Source: VRUE01 sp963745915
Lineage (GTDB): Bacteria > Actinomycetota > Thermoleophilia > Solirubrobacterales > 70-9
Assembly: GCA_963745915.1 (NCBI GenBank)
Contig: CAVUZA010000002.1
Location: 806,001 to 870,000, forward strand
Reading direction: 5' to 3'
Length of the DNA: 64,000 nt
Shown: in pieces, positions 40,937 through 49,230 of the stretch
How the letters are laid out: each line of letters opens with the position of its first letter
How positions within the stretch are numbered: the first letter of the stretch is position 1
Translations under genes and position numbers: made by a program
Notes under the pieces: model-generated
Seen by the model: the letters and a program-made list of their open reading frames with translations, nothing else
Database searches by the model: none
What the model was told of the DNA's origin: nothing

Positions 40937-41242
40937 ATGGACTCCCCCCAATCGACTCTGCGCCAGATGCGTGCCGCCGCCGGGATCTCGCAGCGGCAGC
41001 TGCTCCGCCGCGCCGGCACCTCGCAGCCGGCCGTAGCCCGCTACGAGGGCGGCGTGTCGGTCCCGTCCTGGGCCACGCTGCAGCGCCTGGCGGCGGCCTG
41101 CGGCCGGCGGATGGAGCTGCGCGCCGAGATCGTCGCCGACCCGGACGACGTGGCGCTGGCGACGGAGATGCTGGCGCTGACCCCGCTGCAGCGGCTGCGC
41201 GCATTGCCGCGCTACGCGAACCTCCGGCCGGCGGCGCCGTGA
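40937..41242 (+). CDS. XRE-family helix-turn-helix regulator (putative antitoxin)
   Basis: A 101-residue protein; the HTH is LRQMRAAAGISQRQLLRRAG and SQPAVARYEGGVSVPSWATL, followed by a short helix-rich tail ending in LRALPRYANLRP. The nucleotidyltransferase gene starts inside its stop (GTGA). The regulator probably represses the pair through the palindrome upstream. Unlike the module at 4.1-5.3 kb, the DNA-binding gene comes first here. Confidence 0.85.
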   Translation: MDSPQSTLRQMRAAAGISQRQLLRRAGTSQPAVARYEGGVSVPSWATLQRLAAACGRRMELRAEIVADPDDVALATEMLALTPLQRLRALPRYANLRPAAP

Positions 41243-41730
41243 CCGAGTTCGACCCCGAGCGGCTGCTGCGCACCCTGGTCGAGCACGAGGTCGAGTTCTG
41301 CGTGATCGGGGCGGTCGCGGCCTGGTTGCAGGGCAGCCCAGCGGTGACCCTCGACCTCGACGTGATGCCGCGTCGTGACCTCGACAACGCCGACCGGCTG
41401 GCGGCCGCGCTCAACTCGCTCTCCGCCCGCCCCCGCGGCGGCGGGGAACCGATCGAACTGGAGGGGGCCGAATTCCTCGGCTGGCAGAGCCAGCGCTTCG
41501 AGACCGACGCCGGCCCGCTCGACGTCGTCCCCCAGGCCGCCGCAATCGGCGGCTTCGAGGAAGTGGCGACGATCGGCCTCGAGCTGGGCGAGCTCTCGAT
41601 CCGGGTGATCCCGATCGAGGCCGTGATCGCCTCGAAGGAGGCTCTGGGACGCCCGAAGGACCTCGCCGCGCTGCCGGCGCTCTACGCGGCGCGCGAAGCC
41701 CTGCGCGGGCGGCGCGAACCGCCCGACTGA
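41239..41730 (+). CDS. nucleotidyltransferase (putative toxin of XRE pair)
   Basis: A 163-residue minimal nucleotidyltransferase. The signature is FCVIGAVAAWLQGSPAVTLDLDVM, where G-A replaces the usual GG/GS and DLD supplies the metal-binding pair. A lysine-rich helix later (IASKEALGRPKDLAALPAL) matches the end of AbiEii/DUF6036-type proteins. With the preceding XRE protein it forms a toxin-antitoxin-like pair. The target is unknown. The start is a GTG overlapping the preceding stop. Confidence 0.75.
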   Translation: MTEFDPERLLRTLVEHEVEFCVIGAVAAWLQGSPAVTLDLDVMPRRDLDNADRLAAALNSLSARPRGGGEPIELEGAEFLGWQSQRFETDAGPLDVVPQAAAIGGFEEVATIGLELGELSIRVIPIEAVIASKEALGRPKDLAALPALYAAREALRGRREPPD

Positions 41731-41743
41731 TCGCTCGTCCGGC

Positions 41744-42469
41744 TCAGAGTTCGGCGCAGACCACGTAGGCCTCGACCGCGAAGGTGCCGCCGTCGCTCGC
41801 CGGCTTGCGGGCCGAAGCGGTCCAGCCGGTTCGCTTGCCGTCGCCGTCGACGAACGGGATCGTCTCGGTGACGTAGCCGTCTTCGGCGGTGTCGAGCACG
41901 ATCCGGGCACCGCCGCCGATCGCCTCCTTACCGGCGGGACAGTCGGCGTGAACCGACTTGTCGACTTCGGCGTCGGTGGCGCTCGACTTGCTCTCGTAGG
42001 AGACGTTGGCGACCAGCTGCGCGAGCAGGCCGGCGTTGAGCTTGGCGGCGCTGATCGCGCCGTCCTGGACCTTGCCGGTGGAGACCGAGTCGCCGCTCAG
42101 CTTCGAGTTGGTCACCGCGCTGCCGGCCAGCTTTTCCTCGGTCACGCCGCCGCTCTTCAGCTTGCCGGTGGTGACGACGCCGCCGCCGAGCTGAGCCGAG
42201 CGCACCGCGCCGTTGGCGAGCTGGCCGCTGCCGACCGCGCCGGGGCGCAGCTTCGCCGTCGTCACCGCCCGGTTGCGCAGCTTCTGCGTGGTGACCGCGC
42301 CGTTGCGCAGCTTCGGGGTCGTCACCGCGCCGTTGGCGATGTGCTGCTTCTTGACCGAGTTCTTGCTCAGCGTCGTCTTCGCCGCGAAGGCGCCGCCGCT
42401 GAGCGCGACGAAGAGGGCGATGCAGGCGATCGCGCTGGACGGGGTCAGGTGCCGCGTGACTCGGTTCAA
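41744..42469 (-). CDS. exported decapeptide-repeat protein (third copy)
   Basis: A 241-residue protein starting at TTG with AGAGGAAA upstream. A hydrophobic segment (SSAIACIALFVALSGGAFAA) precedes about twelve decapeptides (NGAVTTPKLR, NGAVTTQKLR, NRAVTTAKLR, PGAVGSGQLA, GDSVSTGKVQ). The C-terminal 85 residues contain two Cys (HADCPAGKEAIGG, VVCAEL) and resemble the C-terminal domain of the 3.3 kb paralogue (CPSGEEVVSGG). The anchor lacks YANVMS. Function unknown. Convergent with the nucleotidyltransferase gene. Confidence 0.72.
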   Translation of the reverse strand: MNRVTRHLTPSSAIACIALFVALSGGAFAAKTTLSKNSVKKQHIANGAVTTPKLRNGAVTTQKLRNRAVTTAKLRPGAVGSGQLANGAVRSAQLGGGVVTTGKLKSGGVTEEKLAGSAVTNSKLSGDSVSTGKVQDGAISAAKLNAGLLAQLVANVSYESKSSATDAEVDKSVHADCPAGKEAIGGGARIVLDTAEDGYVTETIPFVDGDGKRTGWTASARKPASDGGTFAVEAYVVCAEL

Positions 42470-42497
42470 CTCGGTTTCCTCTCGTTCGGGATGGGGA

Positions 42498-42710
42498 TCA
42501 GGCGCCGAAGGGCAGCTTGCGCGGCGCGGCGAGGTCGTCGAGGATGCGCTCCAGGTCGCCGGGGCCGAGCCCGGAGCCCTCGCCCGCACGCAGCTGAACG
42601 CGAGTGCCGAAGCCCTTCTCGGCCATCGTCACCTCGACCCCCTCGACCTCGGCGACGAGGTCGGAAAGTTCGGGCCTGGACTTCATCAGCGTGCGCGCTG
42701 CCTCGATCAT
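42498..42710 (-). CDS. small hypothetical protein, 70 residues
   Basis: A short gene from ATG (MIEAARTLMKSRPEL) to TGA with typical codon bias. It is a compact alpha/beta sequence with GTRVQLRAGEGSGLG and an amphipathic end (LERILDDLAAPRK). It lies downstream of the vapBC pair on the same strand, 47 bases after the toxin's frame-corrected stop, and upstream of the decapeptide gene. No family recognised. Confidence 0.45.
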   Translation of the reverse strand: MIEAARTLMKSRPELSDLVAEVEGVEVTMAEKGFGTRVQLRAGEGSGLGPGDLERILDDLAAPRKLPFGA

Positions 42711-42757
42711 GCGGCCCGCTTCAACCGGCCCGGCCCGGTTCCTCCCCCTGGGCGGTC

Positions 42758-43190
42758 TCAGTCGCGGAGCAGCGAGGCGACGCCGGCCGGATCCGGCCGC
42801 ACATGGCGCAGGCCGGGCACCTCGGCGAAGTCGCCGTCGGCGGAAACCAGGGCAGACGCCTCGGCCTCGATCGCGGCGGCTGCGAGCACCGCGTCGAAAG
42901 CGCCCAGGCCGGTGGACCGCTCGTAGAGGAGCAGCCCCTCGCGGAGACTCTCCGGAGCGACCGCGAGCGGCGGCGAGAGCAGGTCGAGGTAGGCACGGGC
43001 CGAGGGCGGCGGCGTCCACGCGGTCGCGGCGCCTGGCGCGTACGTGGACGAACTCCTGGATGACCTCGACCGAGGTCGTCGCCTCCACCTCGCCCGCGGA
43101 GATCGCCGCGATCAGCTCGCGGCACGAGTCGCGAAGGGGATGGTCCGCGCCCTTGGCGTAGACGAGGACCGTGATGTCGAGGACGATCAC
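42758..43190 (-). pseudogene. vapC: VapC-like PIN toxin, frameshifted
   Basis: The PIN fold begins at GTG with MIVLDITVLVYAKGADHP (first-strand Asp present) and continues to QEFVHVRARRRDRVDAA. Near 43001-43008 one extra base shifts the frame; after removing it the reading continues ARAYLDLLSPPLAVAPES, FDAVLAAAAIEAEAS and ADGDFAEVPG, complete to a TGA. The whole corrected protein is about 143 residues with all four acidic positions. As written, the toxin is truncated. Either the toxin is dead or the base is a sequencing error. It overlaps its antitoxin by four bases. Confidence 0.8.
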
Positions 43191-43432
43191 GCTCGCCGCG
43201 CGCGCAGCTCGCCGAGCTCGGACTTCAGCTCGGCGACGTCCGGCACATCCATGTCCGGCGCCTCGAGCAGGCGGCGTCCAGCCGCCTCGCGACGTCCGCT
43301 GGAGGAGGCGATGCCGCGGTCGATCGCCTCCCGCACCACGGTCGCCACCGAGACGCCGCGCTCCCGCGCGGCAGCGCTTATCCGCGAGTGGCGCTCGTCG
43401 TCGAGCAGGATCTGCAATCGATGCTCAAACAT
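43187..43432 (-). CDS. vapB: VapB-like antitoxin (second module)
   Basis: An 81-residue RHH protein: MFEHRLQILLDDERHSRI, VSVATVVREAIDRGI, SSGRREAAGRRLLEAP. It is paralogous to the antitoxin at 2.4 kb over most of its length. The ATG is two bases after the methylmalonyl-CoA mutase stop, and TGAGCAT is repeated directly around the start (43421-43439), possibly half-sites for autorepression. Position suggests read-through from the mutase gene. Confidence 0.8.
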   Translation of the reverse strand: MFEHRLQILLDDERHSRISAAARERGVSVATVVREAIDRGIASSSGRREAAGRRLLEAPDMDVPDVAELKSELGELRARRA

Positions 43433-43434
43433 GC

Positions 43435-45060
43435 TCAAAAGAACGCCCCGCCGCGGTACTCGCCGAAGACGTCGCGCATCGCGCCGCAGACCTCGCCGAT
43501 CGAGGCGTCGGCGGCGAGCGCGGCGCGGATCGGGTGCAGCAGGTTGCCCTCGCCGCGGGCGACGTCGCGCAGCGCCTCGAGCTTGGCCTCCACCCCGGCC
43601 TGGTCGCGGCGCTCCTTGAAGGCCTTCAGCCGGGCCAGCTGGCGCTGCTCGGCCTCGGGGTCGACGCGGAGGATGTCGACGTCGTCGACCTGGTCGGTGA
43701 CGTACTTGTTGACGCCGACGATCACGTCCTGGCCGCTGCGGTAGCGCTCGTGGTAGCTGTGCGCGGACTCCTCGATCTCGCGCTGCATGAACTCCAGCGC
43801 CTCGACCGAGCCGCCCAGCTCCTCGACCTTCTCCATCAGCTCCCAGGAGCGGGCTTCGACCTCGTCGGTCAGCGACTCGACGAAGTAGGAGCCGGCGAAG
43901 GGGTCGACGGTGTCGGCGGCGCCGGACTCGTGGGCGATCACCTGCTGGGTGCGCAGCGCGATCCGCGCCGAGCGCTCGGTCGGCAGCGCCAGCGCCTCGT
44001 CGAAGCCGTTGGTATGCAGGCTCTGGGTGCCGCCGCAGACCGCGGCAAAGCCCTGCAGGGCGACGCGGATGATGTTGACCTCCGGCTGCTGAGCCTGCAG
44101 GGTGACGCCGCCGGTCTGGGTGTGGAAGCGGATCTTCATCGAGCTCGGGTTCTCCGCCCCGAAGCGCTCGCCGACGATCTTCGCCCACATCCGGCGCACG
44201 GCGCGGAACTTGGCGATCTCCTGGAAGACGTTGTTGTGGCCGTTGAAGAAGAAGGCGAGGCGGGGGGCGAACTCGTCGATCTTCAGCCCGCGCTCGAGCG
44301 CCGCTTCGACGTAGGCGATCGCGTTGGAGAGCGTGAACGCCACCTCCTGCACCGCCGAGCAGCCCTTCTCGCGGATGTGGTAGCCGGAGATCGAGATCGT
44401 GTTCCACTTCGGCACGTTCTCGCGGCAGTACTCGAAGACGTCGGTGGTCAGCCGCATCGTCGGCTCCGGCGGGTAGATGTAGTTGCCGCGCGCCATGTAC
44501 TCCTTGAGCACGTCGTTCTGGACCGTGCCGCGCAGCTTCTCGGAGGGCACCCCCTGCTCCTCGCCGACCAGCTCGTAGAGCAGCAGCAGGATCGCCGCCG
44601 GGGCGTTGATCGTCATCGAGGTCGAGACCCCGTCGAGGGGAATCTGGTCGAAGCAGATCCGCATGTCCTCGATCGTGTCGATCGGCACCCCGGTGCGGCC
44701 GACCTCGCCCTGGCAGAGTGGGTCGTCGGAGTCGCGGCCGAGCTGGGTCGGCAGGTCGAAGGCCATCGAGAGGCCGGTCGAGCCGTGCTCGATCAGGTAG
44801 CGGTAGCGCTCGTTGGTGTCCTCGGGGGTGGCGAAGCCGGCGTACTGGCGCATCGTCCAGAGCCGGTCGCGGTACATCCCCTCGTGGATGCCGCGGGTGA
44901 AGGGCGGCTCGCCGGGCTCGCCGAGGCGCTGCTCGAGGCCGGGGGCGACGTCGCCCTCCTCGTAGAGGCGCTCGATCTCGATGCCGGAATCGGTGAAAAC
45001 GCGCTCGTCGTCGGGGCCGACGACGGGGGCGATCGTGCGGTGGGTCTCTTCGGTAGCCAT
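43435..45060 (-). CDS. methylmalonyl-CoA mutase, catalytic (TIM-barrel) subunit
   Basis: A 541-residue protein covering the substrate-binding half: RQYAGFATPEDTNERYRYL, GLSMAFDLPTQLGRDSDDP, GYHIREKGCSAVQEVAF, FRAVRRMWAKI and RTQQVIAHESGAADTVDPFAGS. It ends without the B12-binding domain (no DxHxxG), so the cobalamin subunit must be a separate gene outside the window, as in archaeal-type and some actinobacterial mutases. It interconverts methylmalonyl-CoA and succinyl-CoA, linking propionate breakdown with the TCA cycle and with the carboxyltransferase at 39.3 kb. Isobutyryl-CoA-type mutases are a possible alternative. Confidence 0.88.
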   Translation of the reverse strand: MATEETHRTIAPVVGPDDERVFTDSGIEIERLYEEGDVAPGLEQRLGEPGEPPFTRGIHEGMYRDRLWTMRQYAGFATPEDTNERYRYLIEHGSTGLSMAFDLPTQLGRDSDDPLCQGEVGRTGVPIDTIEDMRICFDQIPLDGVSTSMTINAPAAILLLLYELVGEEQGVPSEKLRGTVQNDVLKEYMARGNYIYPPEPTMRLTTDVFEYCRENVPKWNTISISGYHIREKGCSAVQEVAFTLSNAIAYVEAALERGLKIDEFAPRLAFFFNGHNNVFQEIAKFRAVRRMWAKIVGERFGAENPSSMKIRFHTQTGGVTLQAQQPEVNIIRVALQGFAAVCGGTQSLHTNGFDEALALPTERSARIALRTQQVIAHESGAADTVDPFAGSYFVESLTDEVEARSWELMEKVEELGGSVEALEFMQREIEESAHSYHERYRSGQDVIVGVNKYVTDQVDDVDILRVDPEAEQRQLARLKAFKERRDQAGVEAKLEALRDVARGEGNLLHPIRAALAADASIGEVCGAMRDVFGEYRGGAFF

Positions 45061-45142
45061 GGCGGAAGGATATGGGGGTGGCGGCGAGGGCGCGCGCCGT
45101 GCCCGGGATTGGCGTCCGCCACCTATTGCTAAAGATTCTGGG

Positions 45143-45171
45143 TTGCAATCTGACGTTCCTTTCTGTAGCTT
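45143..45171 (+). promoter_or_regulatory. sigma-70-type promoter
   Basis: TTGCAA and TAGCTT are separated by 17 bases, about 90 bases ahead of the gene for the HDHGH protein. The rest of the 200-base gap to the divergent mutase gene holds nothing I recognise. Confidence 0.5.
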
Positions 45172-45260
45172 CGGCCGTACCCGAGCGGACGATCGGGACC
45201 GGGCGGGGAGTGGACTCGAACGCGCATGGCGCGGAGTCATGCCGAGGGGAAGGGAGACAG

Positions 45261-46655
45261 ATGTCGGAACTGGCCAGTCGCAAGTCGCCGCAACTGCTGT
45301 CGCCGTTTTGGCCGCTCGACGACCAGCACGGAGTCGGCCACGTCAAGCTCGAGGCCCAGCCGGCCGCCAACGCCGAGCGCACGATGCCGCTGCTGCTGCA
45401 GCTGGCCGCCCAGAGCGACGCGATGCGCAGCCTGCAGACCTGCAGCGGGGAGCCGGTCTCCGAGCGCGGCGCCTCCGCCCTGCGCGGCGAGATGGCCGAA
45501 GGCCTGCGCGAGCTGGCCGAGCTGGTCGACGAGGAGAGCGCCTTACTGATCCGCATGCGGGCCAAGGCCCTGGCCGGCGCCGCCGGCCACGAGGAGACGA
45601 CGCTGAAGATCGCCGCCCGCGGCGCCACCCCGCAGCTGGAGATCGTCTGCGGGCCGCTCTGCACCTGGCGGCCGAAGACCCGCGAGCCGCTGCACTCGTT
45701 CATCGCCGCCGCCCGCAATGAGCGCCACCAGGCGATCCTCGACCGCCTCGACGACGCCTTCGAGGAGGCGCTCGAGGAGCTGCGCCGCGACCTCGAAGCG
45801 CCCGGGCTGAAGCTCGACTTCGCCCTGCCGTTCAACGTCACCGACCTGATCTGCTCGGCCGGCGAGGCGGCCGGCCACCCCAAGCACTTCGCCTACTTCC
45901 TGCCCGAGGACGAAGGCGTCGACGACCTGCCGCTGCGCGAACAGCGCACCCTCTACCTGCGCAACGTGCATCTGGCGCGCTACGCGGTGATCACCGTGCC
46001 GCTGGCCGAAGCGCTGCTCGAGGGGCCGCGCCACCCGGCCGAGGTCGACACCGAGTCGACCCTGATGCCCTGGATCCGCGGCCACGACCACGGGCACAAC
46101 CTGATCGTCCCGGAGACCGACTACGGCTGGATGGAGACGCTCGGGGTCGAGCCGTTCATGATGCTGCAGGAGGCGATCGCCGACACCTACGGGTTCCTGC
46201 TCGCGATCTCCGAGCCCTGGCTGGAGATCGCCGGCACGACGCGGCTGGAGATGTGCGCCACCCACATGGCCGAGCTGCTGCACTACATGCGGCGCGGGCC
46301 CTGGCACCACGGCGACTCCGGCGCCGCCTTCGTCGAACTCAGCTTCCTCGCCGAGAACGGCTTCGTCGAGGTCGACGGCGAGGGGCGGATCGCGTGGAGC
46401 GAGGAGGGCCTCTGCCGCGGCATGCGCGCCCTGGCCAGCGCCCTGACCGACGCCACGGTCGCCGCCCCCGACAAGCGCGGCTCGGAGGCGCTGATCGAGC
46501 GCTACGGCTGGCCGGCGGAGACCGCGGCGAAGCGCACCCTCGCCAAGCTGCGCGGCGAGTTGCGCCGGGTGCCCACCTCACTTGCCTTCTACAGCGCCGG
46601 GTCAGAGGCGCCGGACGCAGTACCGGGCGGAAACGGCGCGCCGATAGCCGCCTGA
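45261..46655 (+). CDS. unknown 464-residue protein with HDHGH motif
   Basis: Starts at ATG with AAGGGAG six bases upstream. No signal or membrane segments. The first half is helical with acidic surfaces; a central motif WIRGHDHGHN (about 271-280) and a later WHHGDSG supply clustered His and Asp, as in metal-dependent enzymes. The HDHGH cluster and overall size resemble DUF6421-type actinobacterial proteins, but I am not certain. It has its own promoter, divergent from methylmalonyl-CoA mutase, and is convergent with the epimerase. A metal-dependent hydrolase or oxygenase role is only a guess. Confidence 0.6.
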   Translation: MSELASRKSPQLLSPFWPLDDQHGVGHVKLEAQPAANAERTMPLLLQLAAQSDAMRSLQTCSGEPVSERGASALRGEMAEGLRELAELVDEESALLIRMRAKALAGAAGHEETTLKIAARGATPQLEIVCGPLCTWRPKTREPLHSFIAAARNERHQAILDRLDDAFEEALEELRRDLEAPGLKLDFALPFNVTDLICSAGEAAGHPKHFAYFLPEDEGVDDLPLREQRTLYLRNVHLARYAVITVPLAEALLEGPRHPAEVDTESTLMPWIRGHDHGHNLIVPETDYGWMETLGVEPFMMLQEAIADTYGFLLAISEPWLEIAGTTRLEMCATHMAELLHYMRRGPWHHGDSGAAFVELSFLAENGFVEVDGEGRIAWSEEGLCRGMRALASALTDATVAAPDKRGSEALIERYGWPAETAAKRTLAKLRGELRRVPTSLAFYSAGSEAPDAVPGGNGAPIAA

Positions 46656-46675
46656 GAGATGCGGGAGCTGAGCGT

Positions 46676-49097
46676 CTAGTCGGAAGCGCCGGCTAGGCGC
46701 TCGACCCCCGCCCGCTCGATCGTCATCCGCAGGCCCTCGCTCAGCTCGATGCTGGGCTGCCAGCCGAGCAGGTCGCGGGCGCGGCCGATGTCGGGGCGGC
46801 GCTGCTGGGGGTCGTCGACCGGCAGCGGCTCGTGGACGATCTCCGAGCGCGACTCGGTCACCTCGATCACGGCCTTGGCCAGCTCCAGCAGGGTGAACTC
46901 GTTCGGGTTGCCGATGTTGACCGGCATGTGCACGTCGGACTCGGCGAGGGCGACGATGCCGCGGATCAGGTCGTCGACGTAACAGAAGCTGCGGGTCTGG
47001 CTGCCGTCGCCGAAGACGGTCAGCGGCCGGTCCTCGAGCGCCTGGCGCAGGAAGGTCGGGATCGCCCTCCCGTCGTGCGCCCTCATCCTCGGGCCGTAGG
47101 TGTTGTGCGCCGCCACACCGGTGCCGGCCCAGAAGTTCTCGAGGTCGGGAACCGAGAAATCGAAGACCAGATCCGTCGCCGGCACCTCCTCGATCTTCTT
47201 CACGGGAGCCCAGACGAGAATCCCCGTGACGGCGGGACTGGAGCTTCTGCGTCACCCCCCGGTCCCACTCGAGCGGGCCCCAGGGAGCGACACCCTGGAG
47301 GGTGAGACGCCAAAACGGGTACCTGCGATCACCCGTCCTCTGCTTGAAGGTCGACTCGTATCGCCCGACGCTGGGCAGCAGGCCAAAGCGGGCGAAGGCG
47401 ACGATCAGGTCGTCCTTGAGCTCGTCGTGGACGGTTGAGAACTCGTGCCTGGTCGCCTCGGCCAGCTTGCGCCCCGAGTGAACGCCGTCCCCCTCGCGGT
47501 AGCCCTCGATGAACCACTTGAGGCGGCTCAGCGGCAGGCCGAGAATCCAGCCCGGAATCCGCTTGCGGTTGTGGTCGAAGCCGAGGAAGTCCCAGAGGCG
47601 GAGGAGCAGTTTGGAGTGGACGAAGATCGATGCGGCTCGATCCTCACCGGCCTTGGCCCAGGTGACGTGCAGGCCAAAGGACCGCTCGACGACGTCGGCG
47701 GCGCGCTTCAGCAGCTTCTGATCGCCGCTGATCGTGAGGAAGGCGTTCTTGCCCTTCTCGTGCATGCAGCCCTCGGCGACGTAGAGGCCGAGGAGCCAGA
47801 GCAGATCATCGGAGATCTCGACATGGCCCGGCATCGAGACACTGCGCCCCGCTGTCCGCACGCGAACCCTCGCCTGCTCGGGGATTGGCTCACCCAGACG
47901 CCAGAGCACGGGCAACGGCACCCGGTCGGCATCGCGCATACGGATGATCCGCGTCCAGATCGAGTTCCTCCAGACGCGGCCCTCGCCCGGCTTCAGCTTG
48001 GCCAGCAGGCCGAACACATCGAAGCGCCGCTCCCAGACCTTGGCCCCGAGCCCCGGGTACTCGGCATAGAGGCTCATGGGGTCGTTCTCGGCCCAGCGCC
48101 AGACCTCGATCATCGAGACAAGCGTGCGGTCGCGCTCGGGGACCTCGACCCGCCCGGCGAGCGCGATCCGCTCGCCGATCTCCAGATCGTTGACCGGCTT
48201 CGCCACCGGCTCGCCGTCAGAACCCTCGACGAACAGCGAGTGATCTCCTGTCACTTTCACCGAACGGCCGTAGCGAGTGGTCACCTCGAAGCAGCGTTGG
48301 TCGGTCGGGTGGCCGATGAACCCACTCGGCTCAGCCGCCGTCATCTTGCCGCCCGCAGCGAAGGAGGGGACCGAGTATCCCTCGACGGGGAACTCCACGG
48401 CGGCTGCCGGCTCGCGATCCAGCACCGCCGTTCCGGCGCCACCGGCCGCCACAGCGGACTGTCGATATTGGGCGGGCCCGACACGGCTGCTGAGGCGCGC
48501 AGCGAGCTCGGCCGCGGTGCAGCGATGCAGTTCGCGCCCGTCGTCGAAGAGGATCTGCTCATCGGCGAGGACCGAGTTGAAGATGCGGACGATCGAGGTG
48601 TCGACGCCCTGCTGGCGGTGGTAGGCCATGGTCATCGCCTCGGCGTAGCGCTTGGCCTCGTCGTAGACGCCGCGCGGGCCGATCGGGTTGACGTGGCCCC
48701 AGTAGTCCTCGGTCTGGGGGTGGACCTCCGGGTCGCCGTAGACCTCGCTGGTCGAGGCGAGCAGGAAGCGGGCGCGCTTGAACTTGGCGACGCCGAGCAT
48801 GTGATGGGTGCCGTGCGAGCCGACCTTGAGCGTGTGCAGCGGCAGCCGCAGGTAGTCGATCGGGCTGGCCGGCGAGGCGAGGTGGTAGACGAAGTCGACG
48901 TCCTCGGGGATCTCGACCTCGCTGGTGATGTCGATGTTGCGGAACTCGAAGGCCGAGTCGCGGATGTGCTCGATGTTCTGCAGCGAGCCGGTCTCGAGGT
49001 TGTCGACGCAGATCACCCGGTGCCCCTGGCCGAGCAGGTGCTCGCAGAGGTGGGAGCCGAGGAAGCCGGCGCCGCCGGTGACCACGCAGGTGCTCAT
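46676..49097 (-). CDS. UDP-glucuronate decarboxylase-like epimerase interrupted by an intein
   Basis: The exteins together make a 315-residue extended SDR: TGGAGFLGSHLCEHLL (NAD binding), LASTSEVYG, PRGVYDEAKR (Tyr-x-x-x-Lys), and, after the intein, TYGPRMRAHDGRAIPTFL and GSQTRSFCYVDDLI. Features such as DYLRLPLHTLKVG and the C-terminal pattern fit UDP-xylose synthase / UDP-glucuronate decarboxylase, used for nucleotide-sugar supply. The intein sits exactly between RIFN and TYGPRM, a conserved substrate-binding motif. A single-base frame break inside the intein means the enzyme cannot be made unless the break is an error. Divergent from the sigma factor gene. Confidence 0.85.
47102..48575 (-). 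mobile_element. intein with LAGLIDADG homing endonuclease
   Basis: About 491 codons (plus one extra base) between extein residues Asn174 and Thr. It begins with Ser1 (SVLADEQILFDDG), has block B (VKVTGDHSLFV, with the catalytic Thr-x-x-His), endonuclease motifs LLGLYVAEGCM and FIEGYREGDGVHS, block F (ATDLVFDFSVPDLENF) and ends GVAAHN followed by Thr. All splicing residues are thus present (Ser1, block-B His, penultimate His, terminal Asn, +1 Thr). The frame breaks once between about 47215 and 47250, between LTLQGVAPWG and ILVWAPVKKIEEV. Intact otherwise, so recently active. Confidence 0.88.
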
Positions 49098-49230
49098 CGC
49101 GCGGATGCTATCGGCCGCCCGCGTCCCGGGGCCGGACGCGTCGATTTGCGCAATTTGCGGGCGCGACGGCCGATCAAGCGTCCAGGCGGGGGGAGAGAGC
49201 GCGAGCGCCTGCCCTTTGCTTGAGGCACTC

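Noticed and set aside
42721..43125. Separate reverse-strand gene opposite the second VapC
   Set aside because: Its sequence is an out-of-frame reading of the frameshifted toxin; the corrected toxin frame explains the stretch.
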